Below are positions 9,596 through 19,201 of a DNA stretch of 64,000 bases, in pieces. How positions within the stretch are numbered: the first letter of the stretch is position 1; each line of letters starts with the position of its first letter. Position numbers and translations under genes: made by a program. The notes beneath the pieces are model-generated. The model was not told the DNA's origin. It saw nothing but the letters and a program-made list of their open reading frames with translations, and made no database searches. Source of the DNA: Desulfobacterales bacterium (GTDB lineage: Bacteria; Desulfobacterota; Desulfobacteria; Desulfobacterales; JAEINQ01); contig JAEINQ010000014.1 of NCBI GenBank assembly GCA_016342285.1, forward strand, positions 42,717 through 106,716, read 5' to 3'.

Positions 9596-12500
9596 TCAGG
9601 TGTTGGTTGAACGGGGCAAAGACCACCCCTTCCAGAGTCCATAGATGGCCGGCACCACCACCAGGGTCAAAATGGTGGCACTGACCATGCCGCCCACCAT
9701 GGGGGCTGCAATCCGCTTCATCACCTCGGAGCCGGTGCCGTGGTTCCACATGATCGGCAGAAGGCCGGCCATGGTGGCCACCACGGTCATCATCTTGGGC
9801 CGTACCCGGAGGGCGGCCCCTTCTTCGATGGCCTGCTGAAGGTGTTGCCGGTTGAATTTGTCACCATGGCGGTCCCGGAATTTTTCATAGGCCAGGTCCA
9901 GGTAGATGAGCATGACCACCCCGGTCTCGGCCGCCACGCCGGCCAGGGCGATGAAGCCGACCCCCACCGCGATGCTCATGTTGTAGTCGAGCAGATCCAT
10001 GAGCCAGATGCCGCCGGTCAGGGCAAAGGGAACGCTGAGCATGACGATGAGGCTTTCGGCGACGCTTTTGAAATTCAGATAGAGAAGCAAAAAGATGATC
10101 AACAGGGTCATGGGCACCACGATCATCAATCGTTTCTGGGCCCGAATCATGTACTCGTACTGGCCGCTCCAGACGATGCTGTAGCCCGCCGGAAGATCGA
10201 TCTGTTCGCTGACGGCCGCCTGGGCGCGCTGGACATAGGTCCCGATGTCGACCCCGGTGATGTCCACATAGACCCAGGCGTTGTTTCGGGCATTTTCGCT
10301 CTTGATCACCGGCGGCCCTTTTACGATGCGGATGTCGGCCAGTTGGGTGATGGGAATCTGGGCGCCGGAAGGCGTCGGTACCAGGATCCGGCGCAGCTTT
10401 TCCGGTGAATCGCGCAGTTCGCTGCCGTAGCGAAGGTTGACCGGATAGCGCGCCAGGCCCTCCACGGTCCGGGTGATGTTCATCCCCCCGACGGCGGACA
10501 TGATGATGTCCTGAATGTCCCCCACGGTCAGTCCGTATCGGGCCGCCTGACCGCGATTGATTTTAAAGTCGAGAAAATTGCCTCCCGTGACCCGTTCGGC
10601 GTAGACGCTTAAGGTCCCCGGCACCGTTCGCATCACCGCTTCGACTTTTTCTCCCAGGTCGCTGAGCACGGAAAGATCCTCGCCCATGAGCTTCAATCCC
10701 ACGGGGGTCTTGATGCCGGTGGAGAGCATGTCGATGCGGGTCTTGATGGGCATGGTCCAGGCGTTGGTCAAACCGGGGAACTGGATCGAGCGGTCCAGTT
10801 CGTCGATGAGTTTTTCCGAGGTCATCCCCTCGCGCCACTCGGATTGGGGCTTTAGGGTAATGGTGGTTTCGATCATGGAAAGCGGTGCCGGATCGGTGGC
10901 CGTCTCGGCCCGGCCGACCTTTCCGAAGACATTTTCGACCTCGGGAAAGGCGGCGATGATCCGATCGGTCTGCTGGAGCAACTCCTTGGCCTTGGTGATG
11001 GAGATGCCGGGCAGGGTGGTCGGCATATAGAGCAGGTCGCCTTCGTTTAGCGGCGGCATGAATTCCGTGCCGATGCGCTTCCATGGGATGATGGTGGCCG
11101 CCAGAGTCGCAATGGCCAGGATTACCACGAGAATTTTTGCCTTCATGACCAGCCGGATGATCGGAAGATAGATCCAGATGAGCAGTCGGTTGACGGGGTT
11201 TTTGGCTTCCGGGCGAATGCGTCCGCGGATCATGTACCCCATCAGGACCGGTACGATGGTGATGGCCATCAGGGCCGAGCCCACCATGGCATAGGTCTTG
11301 GTGTAAGCCAGGGGCCTGAAGAGTCGTCCCTCCTGGGCTTCGAGGGTAAAGACCGGCAAAAAGCTGATGGCGATGATCAGCAATGAGAAAAACAGGGCCG
11401 GGCCGACTTCTTTGGACGCGTCGGTGACGATCTCCCAATGGGGCTTTTGCCCGCCGTCCTTTTCGATGTGTTTGTGGACGTTTTCGATCATGACAATGGA
11501 CGCATCGACCATAACGCCGACGGCGATGGCGATGCCGCCCAGGCTCATGATATTGGCGTTGATTCCCTGCCATTGCATGATAATGAAACTGATGAATACC
11601 GCCATGGGCAAGGTGAAAATGCCCACCAGGGCGCTACGGAAATGAAACAGGAAGACCACGCACACCAGGGCGACAATCAGGCCTTCCTCAATGAGCGTGT
11701 TTTTCAAATTGTCGATGGCCCGAAGGATCAGCGACGAGCGGTCGTAGACCGGCTTGATTTTAACCCCTTCCGGCAGGCCCGAGGCGATTTCGTTGATACG
11801 GCGTTTGACGTTTTCGATGACCTTCAGCGCGTTTTCGCCGTAGCGCATCACGATAATGCCACCGACCACTTCTCCTTGCCCATTGTTGTCGGCAATGCCC
11901 CGCCGGAGCTCCGGCCCGATCTTCACCCGTGCCACGTTGCGCACCAGCACCGGGGTGCCGTCGGGGCTGGTGGAAAGCGGAATGTTGAGTAGATCCTCCG
12001 TGCCCCGAATGTAACCGAGACCGCGGACCATGAACTCGGTCTCCCCCATCTCCACGAGCTTGCCGCCCACGTCCTGGTTGCTTCGGCCGATGGCCATTTT
12101 GACTTTTTGAAGCGGGATGCCGTAGGCCTGAAGCTGGTGGGGATCGACCACGACCTGGTACTGCTTGACGTGCCCGCCAACCGCGGCGACTTCCGACACG
12201 CCCGGAATGCTGGCCAGCTCGTAGCGCAGGAACCAGTCCTGAATGGAGCGAAGCTGGGCCAGGTCGTGCCGGTCACTCTCCAGCGTGTATTCATATACCC
12301 AGCCGACCCCCGTGGCGTCGGGGCCCAGCGAAGGCGTCACACCCTGGGGCAGGCGCCCGGAGACGAAGTTCAAGTATTCCAGGACGCGGCTGCGGGCCCA
12401 GTAAAGGTCGGTTCCGTCTTCGAAGATGATGTAGACAAAGGAGATGCCGAAAAAGGAATAGCCCCGGACCGTTTTGGCAAAAGGGACCGAAAGCATGGCC

Positions 12501-12712
12501 GTGGTCAACGGATAGGTCACCTGATCCTCGACCACCTGGGGGGCCTGGCCGGGGTATTGGGTGAAGACGATCACCTGGACATCGGACAGATCAGGGATGG
12601 CGTCCAGGGGCGTCCGGGCCAGGGCGTAAACCCCCGCGGCGATGATAAAGACCGTGGCCAGAACGACCAGGAACTTGTTCCTGATGGAATATTCGATGAT
12701 GTTGGCGATCAT
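9596..12712 (-). CDS. cusA: Heavy-metal RND efflux pump, inner membrane (CusA/CzcA family)
   Basis: The proton-driven inner-membrane pump of a tripartite heavy-metal exporter. The 1038 residues are full length. The first helix (residues 10-30) is followed by PLDAIPDLSDVQVIVF, diagnostic of the heavy-metal RND branch. The proton-relay helix contains GGIAIAVGVMVDASIVMIEN (Asp403). The three methionines known to bind Cu(I)/Ag(I) in E. coli CusA appear to be conserved here: LLYM563PTTLPG, APLSM613IETT and RIDM662LSTGIKTP. This supports copper/silver rather than zinc or cobalt as substrate. It overlaps cusB by 4 bases. Confidence 0.92.
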   Translation of the reverse strand: MIANIIEYSIRNKFLVVLATVFIIAAGVYALARTPLDAIPDLSDVQVIVFTQYPGQAPQVVEDQVTYPLTTAMLSVPFAKTVRGYSFFGISFVYIIFEDGTDLYWARSRVLEYLNFVSGRLPQGVTPSLGPDATGVGWVYEYTLESDRHDLAQLRSIQDWFLRYELASIPGVSEVAAVGGHVKQYQVVVDPHQLQAYGIPLQKVKMAIGRSNQDVGGKLVEMGETEFMVRGLGYIRGTEDLLNIPLSTSPDGTPVLVRNVARVKIGPELRRGIADNNGQGEVVGGIIVMRYGENALKVIENVKRRINEIASGLPEGVKIKPVYDRSSLILRAIDNLKNTLIEEGLIVALVCVVFLFHFRSALVGIFTLPMAVFISFIIMQWQGINANIMSLGGIAIAVGVMVDASIVMIENVHKHIEKDGGQKPHWEIVTDASKEVGPALFFSLLIIAISFLPVFTLEAQEGRLFRPLAYTKTYAMVGSALMAITIVPVLMGYMIRGRIRPEAKNPVNRLLIWIYLPIIRLVMKAKILVVILAIATLAATIIPWKRIGTEFMPPLNEGDLLYMPTTLPGISITKAKELLQQTDRIIAAFPEVENVFGKVGRAETATDPAPLSMIETTITLKPQSEWREGMTSEKLIDELDRSIQFPGLTNAWTMPIKTRIDMLSTGIKTPVGLKLMGEDLSVLSDLGEKVEAVMRTVPGTLSVYAERVTGGNFLDFKINRGQAARYGLTVGDIQDIIMSAVGGMNITRTVEGLARYPVNLRYGSELRDSPEKLRRILVPTPSGAQIPITQLADIRIVKGPPVIKSENARNNAWVYVDITGVDIGTYVQRAQAAVSEQIDLPAGYSIVWSGQYEYMIRAQKRLMIVVPMTLLIIFLLLYLNFKSVAESLIVMLSVPFALTGGIWLMDLLDYNMSIAVGVGFIALAGVAAETGVVMLIYLDLAYEKFRDRHGDKFNRQHLQQAIEEGAALRVRPKMMTVVATMAGLLPIMWNHGTGSEVMKRIAAPMVGGMVSATILTLVVVPAIYGLWKGWSLPRSTNT

Positions 12713-14142
12713 GGCGCTTCTTCCATGGTCAGCCCGGACGTGTCGAGGCTGTCTGCGGCCATGTCCATGGTCATGCCGGCCATGTCCAGACCCTCGGCCT
12801 CGCTTTCACCGGCATTGTCCGGCTGTGACCGGACGGCCAGCATTTTCTGAATGGCCTCTCGAAGCCGGCTTTCCGAGTCGAGCATGAACTGGGCGGAAAC
12901 GACGACATCTTCACCGTCGGTGAGTCCTTCCAGTACCTGGAACTCACCATTGTTGACTTCAACGCCGAGTTTGACCTCCCGGGGTTCAAAACGCCCCTTG
13001 CCCTTGGCGATAAAGACGATCTTTCTTACGCCGCTGTCGATGACGGCCTGCTGGGGCAGGACCAGAAAATCCCCGGGAATACGTGACTGGATCTCGATGT
13101 TGGCGTACATGTCCGGCTTCAGGGACTGGTTCGGATTGGCAAACTCCAGCCGCAGGCGTGCCGTGCGGGTCTTTTTGGAAAGATAGGGATAAATGTAGAG
13201 AATCTTTCCCTTGAACGTCTTACCGGGGATGTAGGAGAGTTCCATGGTTGCCGGAAGGCCTTTTCGGACCCAGGGCATTTCGTATTCATAAATCTCCACA
13301 TCCACCCAGACCCGGGACAGGTCGACCAGATCGAACTGGTTCTGGCCCGCCCGCACGAAGCTCCCCGCCGTCGCCATCTTTTTCATGACAACGCCGTTGA
13401 CCGGGGAATAAACGGTCACACTCTTTTCCGGCCGGCCGCTCTTTTCGAGACCCTGAATCTGACTGTCGTTGATGTCCCAGTATTTCAGGCGGGTTTTCGA
13501 CGCTTCGAGCAGGCGGTCGGCATTGTCGCGGATGGCCTCATAGGGGCTTTGCGAAAGGGCCTGTTGCTGGGCAAGGGCGATGAGGTATTCTTCCTGGGTT
13601 GTCACCAGTTCGGGGCTGTAGATGTCGAACAGCGGTTGACCCTTGACCACCCGATCGCCGATAAAATCGACATGCAGTTTTTCGATCCATCCGCTGAATT
13701 TGGTGGTCACCGCATGGGCGCGCCGTTCGTCATAGGAAACGGTGCCGTATGCCCGAATGGTTTTGACCAGGGGTCGGCGGGCGATTCTCTCGGTCCGGAC
13801 CCCCATGTTCTGGAGTGTCACCGGATCGATTCGGATGGTGGAGGTCGGCTCCTTTTCGCCGCCGACCTCTTCATACACGGGCACCAGGTCCATGCCCATG
13901 GGCGACTTGCCCGGCTCGTTGCGGATATAGGTCGGGTCCATGGGCGCTGCCCAGTATTTGATTTTTTTCCCGTTTTTTGAATCGATGGCGCCGGATTGAA
14001 GTTGGGCCTCGGGGCCGACCGCCGCCTTGACCGTCTCCGTGGTGGTCGACAGTCCATTGATATGATGAAAGAGGATCGTTCCGCCAACGCCACTCAGGAC
14101 AAAGGCGGCGGCGATCATGGTTTTTTTTATCCATGGCGTCAT
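12709..14142 (-). CDS. cusB: RND efflux periplasmic adaptor (CusB family)
   Basis: Membrane-fusion protein linking the inner-membrane pump to the outer-membrane channel. It has an N-terminal anchor/signal (residues 7-27) and then a heavy-metal-binding segment, KYWAAPMDPTYIRNEPGKSP followed by MGMDLVPVY, characteristic of CusB-like adaptors. Beta-barrel, lipoyl and alpha-hairpin parts follow (YSPELVTTQEEYLIALAQQQ; VYSPVNGVVMKKMATAGSFV). The C-terminus carries an unusual Met-rich tail (about residues 450-477, containing MAGMTMDMAADS and GLTMEEAP) that is likely to bind Cu/Ag. Its stop overlaps the cusA start by 4 bases. Confidence 0.9.
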   Translation of the reverse strand: MTPWIKKTMIAAAFVLSGVGGTILFHHINGLSTTTETVKAAVGPEAQLQSGAIDSKNGKKIKYWAAPMDPTYIRNEPGKSPMGMDLVPVYEEVGGEKEPTSTIRIDPVTLQNMGVRTERIARRPLVKTIRAYGTVSYDERRAHAVTTKFSGWIEKLHVDFIGDRVVKGQPLFDIYSPELVTTQEEYLIALAQQQALSQSPYEAIRDNADRLLEASKTRLKYWDINDSQIQGLEKSGRPEKSVTVYSPVNGVVMKKMATAGSFVRAGQNQFDLVDLSRVWVDVEIYEYEMPWVRKGLPATMELSYIPGKTFKGKILYIYPYLSKKTRTARLRLEFANPNQSLKPDMYANIEIQSRIPGDFLVLPQQAVIDSGVRKIVFIAKGKGRFEPREVKLGVEVNNGEFQVLEGLTDGEDVVVSAQFMLDSESRLREAIQKMLAVRSQPDNAGESEAEGLDMAGMTMDMAADSLDTSGLTMEEAP

Positions 14143-14179
14143 GGTTGTATCTCCTTTTCGGCCGAACCGTTTTGGGCGC

Positions 14180-15520
14180 TCAGGGGTTCAGCTGGGGGGG
14201 GCCGTCGAGTGAGGACGGTGTCGGTCCCCATGGGGCGGTTCCCATCAATTCTTCCAGCGCGGCCACGGTTTTGTGAAACGAATACAGATAGCGCGCCCTC
14301 TGGCGTTCGAGGCGCAGCAGGCGCAGATGGGCCTCCATCGCGGCGGTGAAATCGACACGGCCGACCCCATAGGCGGAAAGGGCCGATGCGGCCCACTGCC
14401 GGGCCTGGACCAGGACGGCATCGTCAAAGAGCCGATAGCTTTCCCGTGTGTCGCCAATTTCGGTGGCCAGGGCGTCAACCCGATGGGGCAGGGTATCGGT
14501 GAGTTCCCGGAGTTTGGCCTGGGCTGCCTCCAGGCGGCTTTCGGCCCCGGCCAGCCGCTGGTCCTGCTTGTCACGGGCCCATAAGGGGATGGAAAAGGCC
14601 ACCGAGGCCGAGAGAAAATCAGACCTTTTGCGGCCCATGGGATCGTCATCGCGTTGGCCGTAGGCCAGACGCAGATCCGGGTCCGGCCAATAGGCTTTGC
14701 GGGCCAGCTCAATGTCGATACCGGCCTGGTCGATAACCAGCTTTCTTGCGTAAATGCCGGGATTATGGGCCAGGGCGGCGGCTTCCCATCCTTCCGTGTC
14801 GATATCGATATTCGGCATGTGGGAAAGCGACGGCGGCACGATTTCGGAAAACCCCTTTCGATTCAGCGTCTGAAGGATGCGGTCCTGGATCCGTCGCCGC
14901 TTTGTTTTCAGGGCGATGGCTTGATCCATCAGCCGGCCCTGTTCCACCTGGGCGCGCAGGATATCCTGTTGAAGACCCTTTCCCGTGGCATAACGGGATT
15001 CCGCCACGCGAAGAATCTGATCCATCAGCCCGGTCATGCGGCGGTTGATGACCTGGCTCTCGGTGATAAATCCGAGTTCGTAGTAATTATCGGCGATGTT
15101 GCGATAGATAAAAAGCTGCTTTGCGGCCAGTTCGGCCCGTTGCCGGAGGGTGTCGATGGTGGCGGATTGTACGCGAAGGGAGAGCTTTCCCGTCCAGGGA
15201 AACCGCTGGGACACCGAGATCTGTTTCTGGGTCATGGCCTCCTGGCCCACATCCCAGGAATCGGACGGCAGGTTGGCCACCCCGAGGCTCATGCGCGGAT
15301 CGTCCAGAGCGCCAGCCGCAACGGCTTTTCTGCCCAACGCATTGACCTGGTGAGCCATCGCCTTCAACCCCTGGTTGCTTGCGAGCCCTTCCCCGACCAG
15401 TTGCCGCAGTTCAGGCGGATGAACAGAGCCTATGCCCGGTTCGGACGCATGGCCGGTTCCGGCCGACTGGCCGGCGGCAAATACCATCAATATAAAAAAC
15501 TGAAAAACGAATCGCCCCAT
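14180..15520 (-). CDS. cusC: TolC-family outer membrane channel of the Cus system
   Basis: Outer-membrane channel of the tripartite exporter. The 446 residues have a Sec signal peptide (MGRFVFQFFILMVFAAGQ, cleavage after GHA). Two TolC repeats follow with typical coiled-coil helices: LRQRAELAAKQLFIYRNIAD, ILRAQVEQGRLMDQAIALKT, and AQAKLRELTDTLPHRVDALA in the second half. First gene of the operon; 37 bases separate it from cusB. Assignment to CusC rather than another TolC homologue rests on the neighbours. Confidence 0.85.
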   Translation of the reverse strand: MGRFVFQFFILMVFAAGQSAGTGHASEPGIGSVHPPELRQLVGEGLASNQGLKAMAHQVNALGRKAVAAGALDDPRMSLGVANLPSDSWDVGQEAMTQKQISVSQRFPWTGKLSLRVQSATIDTLRQRAELAAKQLFIYRNIADNYYELGFITESQVINRRMTGLMDQILRVAESRYATGKGLQQDILRAQVEQGRLMDQAIALKTKRRRIQDRILQTLNRKGFSEIVPPSLSHMPNIDIDTEGWEAAALAHNPGIYARKLVIDQAGIDIELARKAYWPDPDLRLAYGQRDDDPMGRKRSDFLSASVAFSIPLWARDKQDQRLAGAESRLEAAQAKLRELTDTLPHRVDALATEIGDTRESYRLFDDAVLVQARQWAASALSAYGVGRVDFTAAMEAHLRLLRLERQRARYLYSFHKTVAALEELMGTAPWGPTPSSLDGPPQLNP

Positions 15521-16227
15521 GGGCTCGCCCCTTAAATACGAAGTAGAAATCCATGTCCTTTGGTCCGGAATGCCAATGGCCGCATACCGGATAGGGAAAT
15601 ACAGGCCCCGATAGCCCTTGGTCGTTTCCGTCGGTGAACCCTTACGTTCCGGTCAACATCGCTCCCGACAGCGTCGGTCCCCGGTTTCAACCGGGTGGTC
15701 GGCATATCGCAATGGGTGTGCCAAACACCCGAGTACGTCCTAAGGGATCGATATTTAAACTTTTTTAAGTCGCGTCAGTTGGAATGAGGGCCGTTGGGGG
15801 TGGGTAAAAAGAACCCACTTGGTCGCAAGGGTATGCAGTTGGGTGGGTCGTTTGTATCCAGGAGGTCCTGGCCAACCCTCGGGTGTGTTCCGGGCACGGG
15901 GTGAACTGGCGGTATCGGCGTTTGCATCTGCTGCCAACGGTATGATACCGTTTATAGCATTTGTCAGAAATAAGTTCCGATACAGATCAAAGGACGGCCC
16001 TCATCTTCAAACTCAATGTGAGTCAGAATCGAAAGGCTCAAATGCTATAAATAAAGGGATTGTCAGCGGCAACCGGCCCGACAAGACATTGTCAACGGCC
16101 AGCAGGGGGCAGGTGTTCAAACGGAACAGAATTTTGACAATCTCTATAGAACAACCGATTTGCAGATGGACTCAAATTCACAGATCACGGCTTCATCTGA
16201 TCGTATGCCGGCGGGAGTGATATTGAC
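15521..16227. other. Intergenic region upstream of cusC and of the MscS gene
   Basis: 707 bases without a convincing gene. It must hold the leftward cus promoter and the rightward MscS promoter. A 17-base palindrome, AACGGTAT-G-ATACCGTT, lies at 15937-15953 and is a plausible operator or short cruciform. It borders a 13-bp inverted repeat pair (see the repeat at 15951-16051). An open frame at 15819-16220 has no recognisable protein character. Confidence 0.5.
15951..16051. repeat. Inverted-repeat pair bounding a 101-bp segment
   Basis: TTTATAGCATTTG at 15951-15963 is matched exactly in reverse complement by CAAATGCTATAAA at 16039-16051, with 75 bases between. The layout resembles a very small MITE or a long hairpin; no other copy was seen in this window. 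Confidence 0.6.
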
Positions 16228-17133
16228 ATGATGAACAAGTCCCTGATCATTTATCTCTGTGTCATGGGTGCCACGGGGGTGCTGCTTTATCTGTGGAGCA
16301 GCCGGCGGATCAATATTGTCGAGGCCCAGCGCCGCCTCCGGATCAAAGGCCTCAAGCACTTCGATTCCGCCCGAACCCAGACCCCGCTGGATGCACCGGT
16401 GGAAGATGCCCGGGAAACGGCGCTGGAAAGCGTGGAGGCGCGCTTTTCCATCATCCGCAAGGTGACTCAGCTCTCCCTGGTCCTGATCTGGGTCGTGGCC
16501 CTGGTTTTTCCGCTGCTCAACAACGTACCGGCGGCCATGGTATCGGTGCTGGTGGCGGCGGCGGGTATTATCGTGGGCGTGGCCTCCCGGCCCTTTATCG
16601 AAAACCTCATTGCCGGCATGGTCATGAGCTTTGCCCACCCCATCCGCCTCGGCGACACGGTGATCATCGACGGTCAATACGGCACGGTGGAGGACCTGTC
16701 CATCACCTACACCATCATCAAGATCTGGAACTGGCGCCGGTACGTGATTCCCAACAGCCGCATGCTGGCCAAGGAATTCGTCAACTGCACCATCAACGAT
16801 TCCTACCAGTGGAAACACGTGCAGTTCTGGGTCGCCTACGATACCGACCTGGAAAAGGTCCAGGCTCTGGCGGTCGAAGCCGCCAAACAGAGCCGATACT
16901 TTGCCGACTACGAGCCGCCCCGGTTCTGGGTGATGGAGATGGAAAAAGAAGGGATCCAGTGCTGGATCGCCGCCTGGGCCAATTCACCTTCCAATGCCTG
17001 GCAACTGGGCCATGACATTCGAACCCGCCTGGTTCTGGACTTCGCCGCCCACGGCATAACGACCCACCGGTTTCAGTTCGAAAGACCCGGGGGTCCCGCC
17101 CTCGGGCCGACAAGTGCCGATGCCCAATATTGA
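16228..17133 (+). CDS. Small-conductance mechanosensitive channel (MscS family)
   Basis: Inner-membrane tension-gated channel that protects against osmotic downshock. The 301 residues have helices at about 5-22 and 90-108 and a Gly/Ala-rich pore helix, VSVLVAAAGIIVGVASRPFI, followed by the MscS beta-domain signature (FAHPIRLGDTVIIDGQYGTV, IWNWRRYVIPNSRMLAKEFV). The C-terminal alpha/beta cage domain is present. The region between the first helix and the pore is a short-type layout. It is convergent with the rhodanese gene, with 4 bases between the stop codons. Confidence 0.9.
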   Translation: MMNKSLIIYLCVMGATGVLLYLWSSRRINIVEAQRRLRIKGLKHFDSARTQTPLDAPVEDARETALESVEARFSIIRKVTQLSLVLIWVVALVFPLLNNVPAAMVSVLVAAAGIIVGVASRPFIENLIAGMVMSFAHPIRLGDTVIIDGQYGTVEDLSITYTIIKIWNWRRYVIPNSRMLAKEFVNCTINDSYQWKHVQFWVAYDTDLEKVQALAVEAAKQSRYFADYEPPRFWVMEMEKEGIQCWIAAWANSPSNAWQLGHDIRTRLVLDFAAHGITTHRFQFERPGGPALGPTSADAQY

Positions 17134-17137
17134 CGAC

Positions 17138-17545
17138 CTACTTTTCCTCCACCGGAAACTCGGACCGGAACCATTCCCGCCAGCCGCCCTTCAAGGCGTA
17201 AACTTTGGTAAATCCCTTTGACTGAAGTGTCTGTGCCACACGGGCACTGGTGTGTTCGTTGGGTCAGGCGCAGTAGAGGACCGCGGTTTTTTCCTTGGAT
17301 AAATCGTTCGCCCATGCGTCCACCTTGCCCGGATCGGCCCGTACCGCGCCCGCAATTTTGAATTCGCTGGCCGTCCAGTCGCGACCGGCGCGAACGTCCA
17401 GAATGTTGATGTCACCGCCGGTCATGGCGGCTTTCAGTTCGTCCTTGGTCATCAGGGGGATGTCGGCGCCCATGGCGATCGTCGGCAGCAGCATGACTGC
17501 CAGGGCCAGCATGGCGGGAATCCATCGGTTGTTCTTTCTTTTCAT
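17138..17545 (-). CDS. Exported rhodanese-like protein, probable selenoprotein (UGA = Sec94)
   Basis: A single-domain rhodanese with a Sec signal peptide (MKRKNNRWIPAMLALAVMLL, cleavage near AMG-AD). The ATG at 17545 has a GGAAGG ribosome binding site. The frame meets TGA at 17264-17266, exactly at the rhodanese active-site loop: the protein reads AVLYCA-(UGA)-PNEHTSARVAQTL, then continues as normal rhodanese sequence (GFTKVYALKGGWREW) to TAG at 17138. Upstream DELKAAMTGGDINILDVRAG is the usual domain start. Reading through UGA as selenocysteine gives 135 residues and a complete fold; a SECIS-like hairpin follows the UGA. The alternative is a nonsense mutation, but the rest of the frame shows no decay. 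Confidence 0.8.
17233..17247 (-). promoter_or_regulatory. Candidate bacterial SECIS hairpin in the rhodanese mRNA
   Basis: On the minus strand, 16 nucleotides after the UGA, GUGCC pairs with GGCAC around the five-base loop CGUGU. Bacterial SECIS elements need a short stem-loop with its apical loop about 16-37 nt after the UGA, and often a GU in the loop; both are met. Confidence 0.6.
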
Positions 17546-18052
17546 GATTACCTTCCTTTCCATCAGGTTGTGATTCTTGGTTTTAAAATAAGCCGTGTCG
17601 TAAAAAGCCCCAGAGCCGGCACCGTAATAAGAAACCCGAGCATGGCCGCGGGGTTTGGTTCCTTGATCATCAGTCCTGTTGCGGCCGCAACCAGTCCGGG
17701 AAAAGGTTTTCGATTCTGGGAATCTTCAATGTATGGCGCCAGTTTGTAAGGAAATTCCTGAAATGCCGACTTTTGGTTAGAGAGTCGGAGAAGCGGATTG
17801 AATCCTTACATTGGGGATGGCCCCGGAGCGTCGGAACCGTTACCGACGTGATGTAACGACCGTAAGCATTCACAGGGCATCACGCCGAGGCGTGACTTTG
17901 TTCCCGGGCATTTGAAGTACGGAATAGTACGTCTGCATGCCCGGCGCCTCGCATCTACGGCACCCTGTAAACGCCTACCGTACTGGGGAAACTCCGTATC
18001 GTTTTAACCCCGTGAACAGTTACTAACGACCAGTGTGTCCAAGAGGTGAACT
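17546..18052. other. Intergenic region between rhodanese and msrAB (divergent)
   Basis: 507 bases holding both promoters. No convincing gene is visible. The stretch GTAAGCATTCACAGGGCATC (about 17861-17880) resembles GTAAGCGTTCACAGGGCACC at 21606-21625, so a short sequence is shared by two intergenic or debris regions. No terminator or known riboswitch was recognised. Confidence 0.45.
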
Positions 18053-19201
18053 ATGAAATCGATAACTATCGCAATTGTCGCTCTTGCTGCAGTTTTTCTG
18101 GGTTTTCAGCAGGTTGGGAGCATGGACAGGAAAGTGGAGAAGCCGATGATGGAGAAACCGCAACAAACGAAAACGGCCGTATTTGCCGGTGGGTGTTTCT
18201 GGTGCACGGAGTCTGATTTCGAAAAGATTGACGGGGTGGTGGAGGTCGTTTCCGGTTACAGCGGCGGCCGTGTGGAAAATCCGAGCTACGAGCAGGTTTC
18301 GGCCGGCGGCACCGGCCATGTGGAGGTGGTACGGGTAACCTACGATCCGGCCCGGATCAGTTACGAAGACCTGCTGGAGGTGTTCTGGCGGCATGTGGAC
18401 CCCACCGATCCCGGTGGCCAGTTCGCAGACCGGGGCGCCCAGTACCGGAGCCTGATCCTCTATGGTGATGAAACCGAAAAACGCCTGGCCGAGGCCTCTA
18501 AGGACCGGTTGGCCCGAAGTGGCCATTTTGCCAAGCCCATCGCCACGGAGATTCTGCCCCTGGGCGCCTTCTACGAGGCCGAGGATTACCATCAGGACTA
18601 TTACAAGAAAAATCCCCTGCGATATAAATGGTACCGTAGCGGGTCGGGACGGGACCGGTTTCTGGAAAAAGCCTGGGCTGATGCCAAGATCGATCTTAAA
18701 AAGAGCGGCGTGGCCATGGGTGCAAAGGAGAGTTCCTACGTGATCCCGGACGATGCGACCCTGAAAAAGACGTTGAGCCCGATCCAGTACAAGGTGGCTC
18801 GCAAGAACGGCACCGAAACGCCATTTCGCAACGAATACTGGGACAATCACCAAGGCGGTATTTACGTGGACATCGTTTCCGGGGAGCCCCTGTTCAGTTC
18901 GACGGACAAATTCGAGTCCGGTACCGGATGGCCCAGCTTCACCAAGCCCCTGGTGCCCGAAAATGTTCGGGAACTCACGGACACGAACTTTTTCATGACC
19001 CGCACCGAAGTGCGCAGCAAATACGCTGACTCCCATCTGGGGCATGTTTTTAACGACGGACCGGTGCCCACGGGGCTTCGGTACTGCATCAATTCGGCGG
19101 CATTGAGGTTCGTTCCCAAAGCAAGTCTTGCCGCCGAAGGTTACGAAGCGTTTGCCGACCTGTTTAAGGCAGGCAGCCTTTCCGCGGGGAGTGCCCAATG
19201 A
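18053..19201 (+). CDS. msrAB: Exported methionine sulfoxide reductase, MsrA-MsrB fusion
   Basis: Repairs both S- and R-methionine sulfoxide, here outside the cytoplasm, since the protein begins with a Sec-type signal or anchor ([20 protein letters not shown]). The MsrA domain (about 40-215) has the active-site motif AGGCFWC (Cys48) and [12 protein letters not shown]. The MsrB domain (about 235-365) has [25 protein letters not shown] and the catalytic Cys345 in [11 protein letters not shown]; the zinc CxxC pairs of other MsrB proteins are absent. The 382 residues are normal for a fusion. Its stop overlaps by 4 bases the start of a small selenoprotein candidate, which suggests that the two act together. 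Confidence 0.93.
   Translation: MKSITIAIVALAAVFLGFQQVGSMDRKVEKPMMEKPQQTKTAVFAGGCFWCTESDFEKIDGVVEVVSGYSGGRVENPSYEQVSAGGTGHVEVVRVTYDPARISYEDLLEVFWRHVDPTDPGGQFADRGAQYRSLILYGDETEKRLAEASKDRLARSGHFAKPIATEILPLGAFYEAEDYHQDYYKKNPLRYKWYRSGSGRDRFLEKAWADAKIDLKKSGVAMGAKESSYVIPDDATLKKTLSPIQYKVARKNGTETPFRNEYWDNHQGGIYVDIVSGEPLFSSTDKFESGTGWPSFTKPLVPENVRELTDTNFFMTRTEVRSKYADSHLGHVFNDGPVPTGLRYCINSAALRFVPKASLAAEGYEAFADLFKAGSLSAGSAQ

Noticed and set aside
15819..16220. 133-codon open frame before the MscS gene
   Set aside because: No recognisable domain, signal or ribosome binding site; it overlaps the inverted-repeat segment.
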